Shown here: positions 20,066-30,821 of the stretch, one piece after another
Numbering within the stretch: position 1 is the first letter of the stretch
Layout of the letters: each line of letters begins with the position of its first letter
DNA from: Tautonia plasticadhaerens
Lineage (GTDB): Bacteria; Planctomycetota; Planctomycetia; Isosphaerales; Isosphaeraceae
Direction: 5' to 3'
NCBI RefSeq assembly: GCF_007752535.1
Contig: NZ_CP036426.1
Span: forward strand, 5,394,001 to 5,458,000
DNA length: 64,000 bases
Made by a program: the position numbers and the translations under genes
Notes under the pieces: model-generated
The model's input: the letters and a program-made list of their open reading frames with translations, nothing else
Database searches by the model: none
Told to the model about the DNA's origin: nothing

Positions 20066-22207
20066 ATGCATCATGTTTTCGCGATTGCGCTTGTTGTATT
20101 TTCCGTGGCGTCGGGCGGGTCGGCGCGCGGGGAGCTCTCGGCCGGGGCCGCGGTGGTCGACGTGACGCCGGAGCAATTGCCCGTGCTGGTGAACGGGGGG
20201 ATGCTCGGCCGGGAGGCGGACACGGTCAAGACGCCGCTCAGCGCCCGGTCCCTGGTCCTGGACGACGGCGAGGACCGGCTCGCGATCGTCGTCGTCGACA
20301 GTTGCATGATGCCCCGGGCACTGCTCGACGAGGCGAAGGCCGCCGCCGCCGCCCAAACCGGCATCCCGGCCGATCGGATCCTGATCTCGGCCACGCACAC
20401 CCACAGCGCCCCGTCGAGCATGGCCTGCCTCGGCACCGAGGCCGACCCGTCCTACGTACCGTTCCTGCGCCGGAAGCTCGTCGAGGCCATCGCCGGGGCG
20501 GCGGGGAACCTGGAGCCGGCCAGGGTCGGCTGGGGGGTCGTCGATGCGGGCGAGTACACGGCGCTCCGCCGCTGGATCCGGAGGCCCGACCGCCTGGCCG
20601 ACGACCCCTTCGGCAACCCGACCCTCAGGGCCAACATGCACGCCGCCAGCAACTGGGATGACGTGACCGGCGAGTCCGGCCCCGAGGACCCGGACCTCTC
20701 CCTGATCGCCCTGCAATCGGCCGACGGCCGGCCGCTGGCCGTCCTGGCGAACTTCTCGATGCACTACTTCGGCGACCAGTCCCTCAGCGCCGATTACTTC
20801 GGCCTCTTCTGCGAGGGCCTGAAATCCAGGCTGGCCGGCGAGTCCGAGGCCGAGGGCGAGGGCCCGCCCTTCGTCGGCATCATGTCCCACGGTTGCAGCG
20901 GGGACATCTACCGGGTCGACTACGCGAAGCCGCCGGGGTCGCGGGGTGAAGACCTGACGATCCAGTCGTATGCCGATGCGCTCGTCGATCGCGCCGTCGG
21001 CGCCTACGAGTCGATCGAGTTCCGGGCCGACGCCGACCTGGAGATGGCCGAGGCGAGGGTCCCTCTCCGCTACCGCGTGCCGGACGCGCAGCGGCTGGAC
21101 TGGGCCCGTCGGGTCGTCGAGGCGATGGGCGATCGCCCACCGAAGGACACCACGGAGGTCTACGCCCGGGAGCAGCTCATCCTGCACGAGTGGCAGTCGA
21201 CCGAGGTCGTCGTCCAGGCGATCAAGATCGGCGAGCTCGCCATCGCGACCACGCCGACGGAGACCTACGCCCTGACCGGGCTGAAGATCAAGCTCCAGAG
21301 CCCCCTGGAGAAGACCATGGTGATTGAGCTGGCCAACGGCGGGGACGGCTACATCCCGCCCCCGGAGCAGCACCTGCTGGGCGGCTACAACACCTGGGCC
21401 GCGCGGTCGGCCGGGCTGGAGGTCCAGGCCGAGCCGAAGATCGTCGAGGCGGCCCTGGGCCTGCTGGAGGACGTCTCGGGGTGCGATCGGGCCGAGTACC
21501 GCCAGCCGGTCGGCCCGGCGTCGGAGGCGATCCGTTCCCTCCGCCCCGCCGCGTACTGGAGGCTCGATGAGTTCTCCGGCCCGAGGGCGATCGATCATGT
21601 GAACGATCATGACGCCTTCTATGAGCCGGGCGTCGCCTTCTTCCTGGAAGGGCCCCGGCCCGACGCGTTCAGCCCGGGGGGTCGGCCGAACCGCTCGGCC
21701 CACCTCGCGGGGGGGAGGATCGACGCCCGCATCCCGGGGCTCGGCGACCGCTACTCGGTCTCGCTCTGGTGCTGGAACGGCATGCCCGAGGGCGCCCGGG
21801 ACGTCTCCGGTTGGCTCTTCGCCCGGGGCCACGACCGGGACCGGGACGGCGGGAACGACCGGCTGGGGGTGGGGGGGACCGGCGAGGCCCAGGGCCGGTT
21901 GATCTTCAGTCCCGGCGGCCCCGCAGGGGGGGATCGGCCCCTCGTCGGCCGCACGGCGATCGAGCGATGGACGTGGCATCACGTGGTCCTCGTCCGGGAC
22001 GGCGATTCGGTCCGCATCCACCTCGACGGCGACCCCGAGCCGGAGATCGAGGCCCCGGCCGTCGCGGGATCCGCCCCGCGACTCGACCAGATCTTCCTCG
22101 GCGGCCGGTGCGACGGCGATTCGACCTGGGAGGGCCGGCTCGACGAGATCGCGGTCTTCGACCGGGTGCTCACGGTCGAGGAGATCGAGCGGCTCTCACC
22201 TCGTTGA
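20066..22207 (+). CDS. Neutral/alkaline non-lysosomal ceramidase-like protein fused to a LamG domain
   Basis: Exported 713-residue protein. A signal peptide (residues 1-22, MHHVFAIALVVFSVASGG) is followed by a domain related to neutral ceramidase: AAVVDVTPEQLPVLVNGGM, ISATHTHSAPSS (about 111-122) with the zinc/active-site His residues, and LANFSMHYFG. Many planctomycete members act on unknown substrates, so hydrolysis of ceramide is not assured. From about residue 490 a concanavalin-like LamG domain follows (LRPAAYWRLDE, YSVSLWCWNG, IHLDG, and IFLGGRCDGDSTWEGRLDEIAVFDRVL), suggesting carbohydrate or surface binding. The ATG at 20066 is preceded by GGAGAG. It converges on the giant surface-protein gene. 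Confidence 0.88.
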   Translation: MHHVFAIALVVFSVASGGSARGELSAGAAVVDVTPEQLPVLVNGGMLGREADTVKTPLSARSLVLDDGEDRLAIVVVDSCMMPRALLDEAKAAAAAQTGIPADRILISATHTHSAPSSMACLGTEADPSYVPFLRRKLVEAIAGAAGNLEPARVGWGVVDAGEYTALRRWIRRPDRLADDPFGNPTLRANMHAASNWDDVTGESGPEDPDLSLIALQSADGRPLAVLANFSMHYFGDQSLSADYFGLFCEGLKSRLAGESEAEGEGPPFVGIMSHGCSGDIYRVDYAKPPGSRGEDLTIQSYADALVDRAVGAYESIEFRADADLEMAEARVPLRYRVPDAQRLDWARRVVEAMGDRPPKDTTEVYAREQLILHEWQSTEVVVQAIKIGELAIATTPTETYALTGLKIKLQSPLEKTMVIELANGGDGYIPPPEQHLLGGYNTWAARSAGLEVQAEPKIVEAALGLLEDVSGCDRAEYRQPVGPASEAIRSLRPAAYWRLDEFSGPRAIDHVNDHDAFYEPGVAFFLEGPRPDAFSPGGRPNRSAHLAGGRIDARIPGLGDRYSVSLWCWNGMPEGARDVSGWLFARGHDRDRDGGNDRLGVGGTGEAQGRLIFSPGGPAGGDRPLVGRTAIERWTWHHVVLVRDGDSVRIHLDGDPEPEIEAPAVAGSAPRLDQIFLGGRCDGDSTWEGRLDEIAVFDRVLTVEEIERLSPR

Positions 22208-22393
22208 CGTGGCGGTCCTCGTACCCACGAAGGTCGAGCCGATCCGCCGCGCATAACTCGATCCCGACTTGATGGTCGCCCCCGTGGCCCGATGACGACG
22301 CACCTTCACGGGGCCCGGCCTTCACGCTCGTCCTGGAGCGGCCGATGCCGCCCGATCGGAGACCGGACGGCATCGACGTTCATCATCGTGGCC

Positions 22394-22419
22394 GCATCCT
22401 CATCCGTTCGGGAGGATGC
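22394..22419. terminator. Hairpin downstream of the giant surface-protein gene
   Basis: An 8-bp inverted repeat (GCATCCTC/GAGGATGC, 10-nt loop) lies about 19 bp beyond the stop of the giant minus-strand gene and 187 bp beyond the ceramidase stop. It is positioned for bidirectional termination but lacks a U-run. Confidence 0.35.
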
Positions 22420-22804
22420 GGGGGTGGGACGGCCGGGTCACCGGCCGTCGACGTCGAAGCGATCGAGGCCGGCGAGCACCTCGTCGATGGTGTCGCCGTC
22501 CATCCCCGTGCCTTCGGCCGTGTCGAGTCGGTCGTCGATCGAGGAGAGGACGGGCACGACCCGGGGCCCCCTCGGGCCGAAGGTTGTGGCCTCGACCGTG
22601 CCCCCGGCGAACGGCCGGATCCGCCACTCGCCGAGGATGCGGTCGAAGGAGGCGAGGTCGGCCCGGCCGTCGCCATCGTAGTCGCCGGCGGCGTCGACCG
22701 AGCCGGGGGCTCCGAGGTCGACCATCCCCGTCCCGCCCGACCCGCCCGAGCCGAGGACGAACCACTGGGCCGTGTTCGCGTCGAGGTCGCTGTTGGAGCG
22801 GAAG

Positions 22805-23128
22805 GTGGCGACGTCGGCGAGGCCGTCGCCGTCGTAGTCGGCGGGCACCGGCACGTCCATCCCGCCCGAGGCGCCGAAGAGGACCGAGTAGGCGGCCATG
22901 GGGTCGCTGGAGGGGAGGATGAACCACTCGGCCGCCCCCGGCGTCACGTCGCTGTCGGCGCGAAAAGTGGCGACGTCGGCGAGGCCGTCGCCGTCGTAGT
23001 CGGCGGGCACCGGCACGTCCATCCCGCCCGAGGCGCCGAAGAGGACCGAGTAGGCGGCCATGGGGTCGCTGGAAGGGAGGATGAACCACTCGGCCGCCCC
23101 CGGCGTCACGTCGCTGTCGGCGCGGAAG
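22805..23128 (-). repeat. Tandem 162-bp near-identical repeat in FG-GAP region
   Basis: Two consecutive 54-codon units (22805-22966 and 22967-23128) differ by only about three bases; a third, more diverged copy begins at 23129. Each encodes one FG-GAP-like blade with the DYDGDGLADVATFR calcium loop. The near identity implies recent duplication or gene conversion. Confidence 0.9.
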
Positions 23129-25417
23129 GTGGCGATGTCAGTGACGCCGTCGCCGTCGTAGTCGGCCGGTGCCGGCACGTCGACGAGGTTGGCGGCCCCG
23201 AAGGCGATCACCTGTCGGACGCCGTCGCCGGAGCGCTGGATCGTCCAGGTCGCCGCGTCGCCGCCGAAGTTCGGGCTGAAGACGGCCATGTCGGACCGCC
23301 CGTCGCCGTCGAAGTCGCCGACGACCGGGATATCCCCCTCGCCCCCCATCATGGCCGAGAGCGTCCCGCCCGAGGAGAGCAGGATGTCGAACCGGCCCGA
23401 TCCCAGCGCGGGCAGGTACTCGTAGAGGGCCAGGTCGGCGACCCCGTCGCCGTCGTAATCGCCGAGGACGACGCCCACGGCGAAGGGCAGGGACGCCGAG
23501 GTCGAGCCGAGGTAATCGGCGGTCTCGCCAAAGACGGCCCGGAGTTCGTTGCCCCCGAAGGGGAGGCCGTCGACGGTCAGCGTCGCCGTCCCGTCGACGA
23601 GCATGGCCGAGCCGAGCTCGGTCGAGCCGCTGAAGAAGGTGACGAGGCCGGTCGGGGTCCCGCTCCCGGGGGCGATCGGGGCCACCGAGGCGATGAGGGT
23701 CACCGGCTGGCCGACCACCGAGGAGCCGGCCGAGGTGGTCAGCGTCGCGACCGTCCCGGTCGCCCCGACCTCGATCGGGGAGTCGACCGGGGACCCGGAC
23801 GCGGCGAAGTTGGCGTCCCCGAGGTACCGGAAGGAGACGACGAAGCCGCCGGCGGCGTCGAAGGTCAGGCTGAAGGTCCCCCGGCCGTTGGCGTCGAGCA
23901 GCACCGCGTCCTCGGGGGTCCCGTTGATGAGGACCTCGACCAGCCCGCCCGGCGTCCCGGCACCGGGGGCGATGGCCGACGCATCGAGCATGTACGCGAT
24001 CGGCTGCCCGACCACCGGCGAGGCCGTGCCCCGCGTGACTGCGAGGGACACCCCGGCGTGATTGACCCCCTGGACCACCGGGCTCGAACTGCTGGTCCCG
24101 TATTCGGTCCCCCCCAGGTAGCTGGCCGTGATCGTCCGCCCGCCGACGTCGAGGCCGGAGGTCGAGAAGACGGCCACGCCCGAGCCGTCCAGCACGGCGG
24201 TCCCCAGGACGGTCGTGCCGTCGAGGAAGGCGACGGTGCCGGTCGGCACCGAGGCGCCGAAGGTCGCCGACACCGTCGCGATGAAGGTCACCGACTGGCC
24301 GAAGACGCTCGGGTTCGTCGCCGAAGCGATCGTGGAGACGGTGCCGATCCGGTCCACGACCTGGGACACCGGCGTCTCGTCGGTGCTCGGCAGGTAGGAG
24401 CCGTCCCCCAGGTAGGAGGCGGTGATCTGGTGCGTCCCGACCGCGAGGTTCGAGACGACCAGGGAGGCCAGGCCCGAGCCGTCGAGCGTCGCCGTGCCGA
24501 GGCTCGTCCCGCCGTCGAAGAACTCGACCATCCCCGTCGGCACGCCGACCGCGGCGCCGACGGTCGCGGTGAAGGTGACCGACTGCGAATAGGTCGAGGG
24601 ATTCGGCGCGGCGACCACGCTCGTCGTGGTGCTCGCCAGGATGACCTGCTGACCTCCGGCCAGCGTGCCGGTGCTCGACGAGTAATTGGAGTCGCCCGAA
24701 TACCCGATCGTGACGACGTAGGAGCCGACGGCCAGGCCGCCGATCGGGTCGAAGGTCGCCTGCCCGTCCACGAGCGAGACCGTCTGCCGGTCGATCCCGT
24801 CGATCGACAGCGTCGCGGTCCCGGTCGGGGTGCCCTCGGGCCCGGAGAAGGCGGCCGAGAAGACGATCGTCGAGCCGAAGACCGCCGGATTGCTGCTCGA
24901 GGCGACGAGCATCGAGGGCGAGATCAGCGCGGTCGCCACGACGTCATTCCCGTCCCCGCCGACGTAGCTGATGCTGAAGAGCACGCCGTCGACCGAGAGG
25001 GTGGCCCCCTCGGGGAGCCCGAGGAACGTCCCGGAGATCGCGCCGATCCCGGTATAATTGATGAGGGTGAACTGCTGGCCCCCGGTCGGGATGAACCCAT
25101 CAATGAACGACATCTCAAGGGAGGCGTCGTCGAGGTCCACCGACTCGGTCACCTGGAGCTGGTCGTACTGCGTGCCGACGGCCGCGCCTCCCAGCTCCAT
25201 CTCCAGGATCGAGCCGGCCTCGAAGACCACCGAGTGGGCGGTGAGGAGGCCCGCCGAGGCGCCCGGGGCCACCGTGCCGCCGGTCCGGACCCGCAGGGAG
25301 GGGACCAGGCCGGAACCCCCGAGGGTGGTCGAGTCCTGGACCCAGACCATCGAGCCGCTGGCGATCGAGCCGTCGACCAGCAGCGTACCCCCTTCGACGT
25401 CCGTCCCGTCGGTGTAG

Positions 25418-26260
25418 GTGTTCACGCCCGAGAGGGTCAACGTGCCGCTGCCGACCTTCGACAGCATGCCCACCCCGGTGATGCCGCCGGCGAAGGTGGT
25501 CGAGCTATTGTTCCCGCCGGTGGTCAGGGTGGCATTGGTCAGGACCGTGCCGGCCCCGGCCAGCGAGCCGATCGCCTCGGACGAGGCGAGATTCAGGGAG
25601 GCGCCCGAGGAGACGGACACGGCCGAGGTGTCGGCGATCGCCGCGCCGCCCGAGGCCAGCAGCGTCCCCGCGTTGATCGCCGTCGCGCCGGTGTAGGTGT
25701 TGGTCCCGGAGAGGGTCATCGTGCCGGCGCCGGCCTTGGTCAGCCCGCCCGTCCCGGCGATGCCGCCGGAGAAGGTGGTGGAGCTGCCGTCCCCCCCGGC
25801 GGTGAGGGTGTTGGCGTTGAGCGTGACCGAGCCGGCCCCGGCCAGCGAGCCGATCGCCTCGGACGAGGCGAGATTCAGGGAGGCGCCCGAGGCGACGGAC
25901 ACGGCCGAGGAGTCGGCGATCGCCGACCCGCCCGAGACCAGCAGCGTATTGCCCTGGATCGTCGTCGCCCCGGTGTAGGTGTTGGTCCCGCTGAGGGTGA
26001 AAGTCCCGAGCCCGCTCTTGGTCAGGCCGCCCGAGCCGGAGATTACGCCGCTGAAGGTCGTGCTGGTGTTGTTGTCGCCGGTGGTGAGGACGAAGGTGTC
26101 GAGGTCGACCGAGCCGGCCCCGGCCAGCGAGCCGATCGTCTCGGAGTCGAGCAGGCGGAGCGTCGCCCCGGACGCGACCGTCACGGCCGAGCCGTCGCTG
26201 ATCGCCAGGCCCCCCGAAAATGACAGCGTCCCCGCGACGACGAAGGAGCCGCCCGTGTAG
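25418..26260 (-). repeat. Three tandem 279-282 bp beta-strand-repeat units
   Basis: Units starting near 25418, 25697 and 25979 encode about 93 residues each, with SGxNTYTGAT, IADxSAVSVxSGASLNLAS and SEAIGSLAGAG-type phrases. They are strongly similar but not identical. These are protein repeats; they do not look like a mobile element or CRISPR. Confidence 0.8.
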
Positions 26261-29200
26261 GTGTTCGCGGCGGAGAGGTTCAGCGTGCCGCCGCCGGCCT
26301 TGTACAGGTCTCGGACCGCGATCAACTCCAGGATGATCCCGCTGATCCCGACCGAATGGCCGGACGAGACGAAGACCACGACGTTCAAGCCGGCGAGGGC
26401 GATCGAGTTGTCGATCGTCGTGGTGCCGGTCACGGTCAGGCTGGCGTCTTGATTCAGGGTGATCGTCCCGGCCGGCAGGGCATCGTCGTTGGCGGCCGAG
26501 AGCACCCCGCCGTCCACCACGATCCCGCCGGTCAGGCCCGCCTCGTTGCCGAGATTCGACAGGACCAGAGTCCCGCCGCCGGCCTTGGTCAGCAGGACCG
26601 AGCCGGCCAGGGCCCCGGTGAAGTTGAGCGTGCCACCGGCAGCCACTTCGAGAGACTGGGCCTCGGTCAACTCGGTGGCGAGGTCGAAGGACGAGGTCCC
26701 GGAGGAATAGGTCGTCTCGATCCCTGCGACGAGGTCGATCCCATTGCCGTAGATGTCGTAGCCGGCGCCGGCGATGGTGATCGAGTGGAAGACCGTGCCG
26801 CTGGCGAAGTCGTTGGTGCTCTCGGTCCGGACCGGGCTGGCCGCGAAGATGAGCCTGGAGCCGGCCGTCGGGGCGACGCCGCCGACCCAGTTCTCGCCGA
26901 TCGACCATTCCCGCCCGTCGTCGCTGGCCCCGCTCCAGACGAAGGAGACGTCCGTCACGGTCAGGACGACGTCGTTGCCGTCCCCACCCGCGTAGGTGAT
27001 CGTGAACTCGACGTTGCCCAACTCGAAGGTGGAGCCTTCGGCTAGGCCGTTGAACGTGCCGGTGATCGCGCCGAGGCTGTCTTTGTCGATGATCGTGAAC
27101 GTGTCGCCGATCGAAGGGGCGAAGCCGAGCGAGACGTTCAACGTCGAGCTGCCGAGGTCGACCGAGCCGGAAGCGACGAGCCGGTCGTACTGGGAGCCGA
27201 CGTCCGTCCCGTCGAGGTCGACGTTGTAATTCGACCCGCTCACGAACGTCACGTCGCCCGAACTGAGGATGTCCGGCGAATTGCCCGGGGCGAGCGTGCC
27301 GATGCTCGAGATCGAGACGGCCGGCAGCTCGCCGGTGCCGCCGACGGTGCCATCCACGAAGACCAGGTTGCTCGTGGCGACCGAGCCGTTGACCAGCAGG
27401 AGGCCGTCGCCGACGTTCACGTTCCCCGTGTGCGTGCTCGTCCCCGACAGGACCAGCGTGCCGGTGCCGTTCTTGTCGAAGTCCCTCGACCCGCTGATGG
27501 TCCCGGCAAGCGTCAGCGTGTTGCCGCTGCCGACGGCGAAGGACACGTTGTTGCCGCCGATGATGCTGATGTCGCCCGCGATGGTGTTGTCGCCGAAGAC
27601 GTTGACGATCTTCGACGAGTCCGGGGCCGTGAGGCCTTCCAGGACGATTATCTTCGTACCGGGGAGCGTGATGCCGCCGGAGAGGCCGAGCGAGGCGCCG
27701 CTATTCACATTCACGCTGGTCGAGGTCGTGGGATCGCCCAGGGCGTTGTCGTTGACGACCTCCAGGGTGCCGGACGACGCGGTCACATCGCCGTCGAACA
27801 GGTTGCTGCCGCCGAGGACGACCCGACCGGATGAGTGGCTGACCATGGAGAGGTCGAAGCTGTCGCCGCCGTCGTCGATCACGCCGTTGATCGTCAACGT
27901 TGCACTCACGGACGCACCGATCTGGGAGTCGCCGGCCATCGTGATGGCGCCGGTGAGCGTGGTATCACCTGAGAGGGTGCCCAGTGCTCCCGAGGTCGCG
28001 AGGCCGAGGCCGTCGATCGTGAAGTCTTCCGCGATGCTCAGGCCGCTGCCGCTGAAGAAGACCGAGGCACCGGCGGCGACGGTGGTGTCACCGTCCGTCG
28101 TGCCTAGCGCGGCGTCATTTTCGGCCTGAATCGCGCCGGCCGACACGCTGATGTCGCCACCAAAGGTATTACTGCCGGAGAGCTCCAGGATGCCCGTGCC
28201 GGCCTTGATGATGCCGCCGTTGGAGATGCTGCTCTGCAGGATCGTGCTGATCCGCAAGTCGATGAGTGTCTCGGCGTCGTCTGCGATCGTGAAGGTGTTC
28301 GAGGAGTTGTCGATTTCCAGGGCACCAAGCCCCTGGATGACCGACGTGACGTTGTTCGTCGTGGCGAAGGTGTTGACGCCAACGAAGGTAGACAGGATGC
28401 CCCCGGTGTCGATGTCGACCGTGGAGCCCTGGAGATTCAGATTGCTGATGTGCTGGACGTAGCTCCCGACGTCGAAGGTCGATCCTTCGTTGACCGTCAC
28501 GTCCGAGCCGACCCAGAACTGGTTGTTGCCGGCGACTTGCAACAAGGCGCCCGTCGTGTTGTCGCCGACGATCACCGACCCGTTCGAGGCGATCACGTCG
28601 TCCGGCTTCGCGAGCACCAGGGTGCCGGCGTTGATGGTGGTGCCGCCGTTGTACGAGTTCGCCGACGAGCCCGTGTACCGCAGCGTGCCGCTGCCGTCCT
28701 TGGTCACCCCGTAGAGGTCGCCGGGGTTGTCGAAGGAGATGACGTTCTCCATGACGAGCGTGCCGCCGTCGGCCACATCGATGGTGATGCTATCCGTCAT
28801 CCGGACGTCGAGGGTGATGGTCGACGTGCCCATGCCGTACGTGGCGGCGATCGTCCCGTCCAGGTCGATCACGTTCCCCGAGAGCGAGTAGCCGGCCCCC
28901 GCGATCGTGATGTTGGCGAAGTTCGTGTTGCCGGCGAAGTCGTTGGTGTTCGAGAGCCGGGCCGCTTGGTCGGCGAAGACGAGGCTGGAACCGGCGGTCG
29001 GCGCGACGTCATCCAGCCAGTTGGCGGCCGTGGTCCAGTTGCTGTCGCCGCCGCCGCCGTCCCAGGTGTAGGTGATGCTGGTCAGCGTCAGCACGACGTC
29101 ATTGTCATTCGAGCCACCGACATAGGTGATGGTGAATTCGTAGACGCCGTCCTGGAACGTCGTCCCCTCGGCCAGGCCGCCGAAGGTGCCCGTGACCGCG

Positions 29201-30338
29201 TCGGCGTCATCGTTGTTGATTATGATGAATTCATCACCGATCGTCGGCGTGAAGCCGAGTTCCACGACGAGGGTCGCGTTGCCGAGGCCCACCGTGCCGG
29301 TGACGTCGAGCTGGTCGTACTGGGTGCCGACGGTCGTCCCGTCCAGCTCGACCACGAAGGCCGAACCGCTCTCGAAGGCGACGTTGCCGGTGGAAAGGAT
29401 GCCCGGAGAGTTCCCCGGCGAGATCGTCCCCCCGGCGTTCACCGTGACCCCGGAGACCGTCCCGCTCCCGCCCAGCGTGGCGCCGCTGGCAACCGACACA
29501 TCGGCGATGCTGCCGTTGACGATCAGGGTCCCGGCGTTGAGGCTCGTCGAGTCGAGGTAGGTATTGGTCTCGTCCAGGATCAGGATCCCGGCCCCGTTCT
29601 TGTTCACGCCGTAGCCATTGCCGTTGTCATTAATGATTCCGGAAATCGTGAGCGACGAGGACGCGGAGACATCGAACGTCGCGTTCACCCCCAGGTCCAT
29701 CGGACCGCTCAGGGTGTTGTCCCCGCTCGAATTGGAGATCGCCGTGCTACTGGATGCGACGAACAGGTTGTTGGCGACCGTGATTCCGCCGGAGAGATCC
29801 AGCGTGCCCGTCGCCAGGATGTTCACTATGCCGATGCCCGCGCCGGCGTCGTTACTGATGGCCAGCACGCCGGCGTTGATGTTCGTCCCGCCGCTGTAGG
29901 TGTTCGCTCCCGACAGAGCTAGCGTGCCGGCGCCGTCCTTGAGGATGTTGTTGCCCGAGGAGACGACCGCCGAGATCTCGAGATCCACCCCGCTGGCGGT
30001 GGTGCCGTCGGCCACGGTGAGGAAATTATTCGGGCCGCCGAACGAGAGGTTCCCGCTGATGCTCGCCGTGGTCGACGACGCGTTCGAGGTGATGAAACCG
30101 CCCGAGTCGATCGTCAGGATGTTGCTGCCCGTCGTCACCGCGCCGCCGGTGAAGGACAGCCCGAAGATCGTCTCATTGGCATTATTCAACTCCAGTACGG
30201 CCGGGGCCGTGAGCGACACGGCGGAGGCGTCGGGGATCGCCGCGCCGTTCCTCAGCACCAGGGTGCCGTCGTTGATGACGGTGGCCCCGCCGTAGGCGTT
30301 CGTCCCCGAGAGGACGAGCGTGCCGCCCCCGGCCTTCG

Positions 30339-30821
30339 TCAGATCGACACCCCCCCCCCGAAGATGGAATCGTCCGCGATGAGCTCGCCGCCGGTAGCGA
30401 CGTCGAAGGTCTGCGTGCTCTGGAGGTTGATGAAGGCGTCGATGGTGGACGTGCCGGCGGTGTACGTCGTCGTGATCGAGCCGTCGAGGTCGATCTCGTT
30501 CCCACCAAGGCTGTAGCCCGAGGCATTGATGGTAATGCTGGCGAAGTTCGTGTTGCCGGCGAAGTCGTTGGTGTTCGTGAGCTGGGCCGCGCCGGTGGGG
30601 AAAACCAGCTCGTCATTCTCGACGGGCGCGGTGTCGTCCACCCAGTTCGCGGCGGTCGTCCAGAGCGCATCGCCGCCGCCGCCGTCCCAGATCCGGGTCG
30701 CCAGCAGCCGCCGATGTTCGAGCAATTCCATGTCCAGGTTCACGCGTCGCCGTCGCGCCCGCTCGCGGGTATCCGTCTTCGAGACCGACCGACCGTTTCG
30801 CGAACCGGGACGCTCAAACAT
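30339..30821 (-). CDS. N-terminal segment of the giant surface protein, out of frame with the rest
   Basis: 160-codon ORF starting MFERPGSRNGRSVSKTD. A basic region is followed by the planctomycete extracellular motif MELLEHRRLLA (about residues 31-41), which matches the Planc_extracel N-terminal signature of many exported planctomycete giants. Directly after it comes IWDGGGGDALWTTAANW, the module opener that recurs at about 29075 in the main segment. The frame runs through ten G (coding strand) and stops a few codons later at TGA (30339). One extra G, or two fewer, would fuse it to the main ORF. It is therefore the natural start of the gene and not a separate protein. Confidence 0.75.
   Translation of the reverse strand: MFERPGSRNGRSVSKTDTRERARRRRVNLDMELLEHRRLLATRIWDGGGGDALWTTAANWVDDTAPVENDELVFPTGAAQLTNTNDFAGNTNFASITINASGYSLGGNEIDLDGSITTTYTAGTSTIDAFINLQSTQTFDVATGGELIADDSIFGGGVSI
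30350..30359. repeat. Ten-base C homopolymer at the frame break
   Basis: C10 on the plus strand (G10 on the coding strand) lies exactly where the giant gene changes frame. It may be a genuine slippage site for on/off variation or a base-calling length error. Confidence 0.85.

Larger units (their letters stand above)
22438..30351 (-). pseudogene. Giant surface protein with beta-strand repeats, Ig-like domains and FG-GAP repeats (main segment, frame broken at 5' end)
   Basis: Predicted surface or extracellular adhesin, probably about 2,790 residues if the frame is joined to the N-terminal segment at 30339-30821. The joint is a run of ten C at 30350-30359; 8 or 11 would restore the frame, and the sequence just 3' of it (LTKAGGGTLVLSGTNAYGG) is a typical autotransporter-associated beta-strand repeat. 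Three modules of 1.6-2.1 kb each open with a W.G..W....NW..D or similar motif and close with FTITYxGGxGNDVV. They contain many GGTLVLSGxNTYTG repeats expected to form a beta-helix. Then come five Ig-like (Big_3_5-type) domains (coding roughly 24930-23480) and FG-GAP/VCBS repeats with DYDGDGxAD loops (about 23470-22600). No C-terminal anchor was recognised. It is called a pseudogene only because of the frame break. Confidence 0.75.

Noticed and set aside
22805-23290. Direct repeats considered as a CRISPR array or IS
   Set aside because: Units are 162 bp, in frame, and encode FG-GAP blades without spacers or inverted ends.
22345-26223. A 1,292-codon plus-strand open frame opposite the giant gene
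   Set aside because: It is antisense to beta-strand-repeat coding sequence. Its product is low-complexity (Arg/Gly/Asp/Ala) without any domain; high GC keeps antisense frames open.
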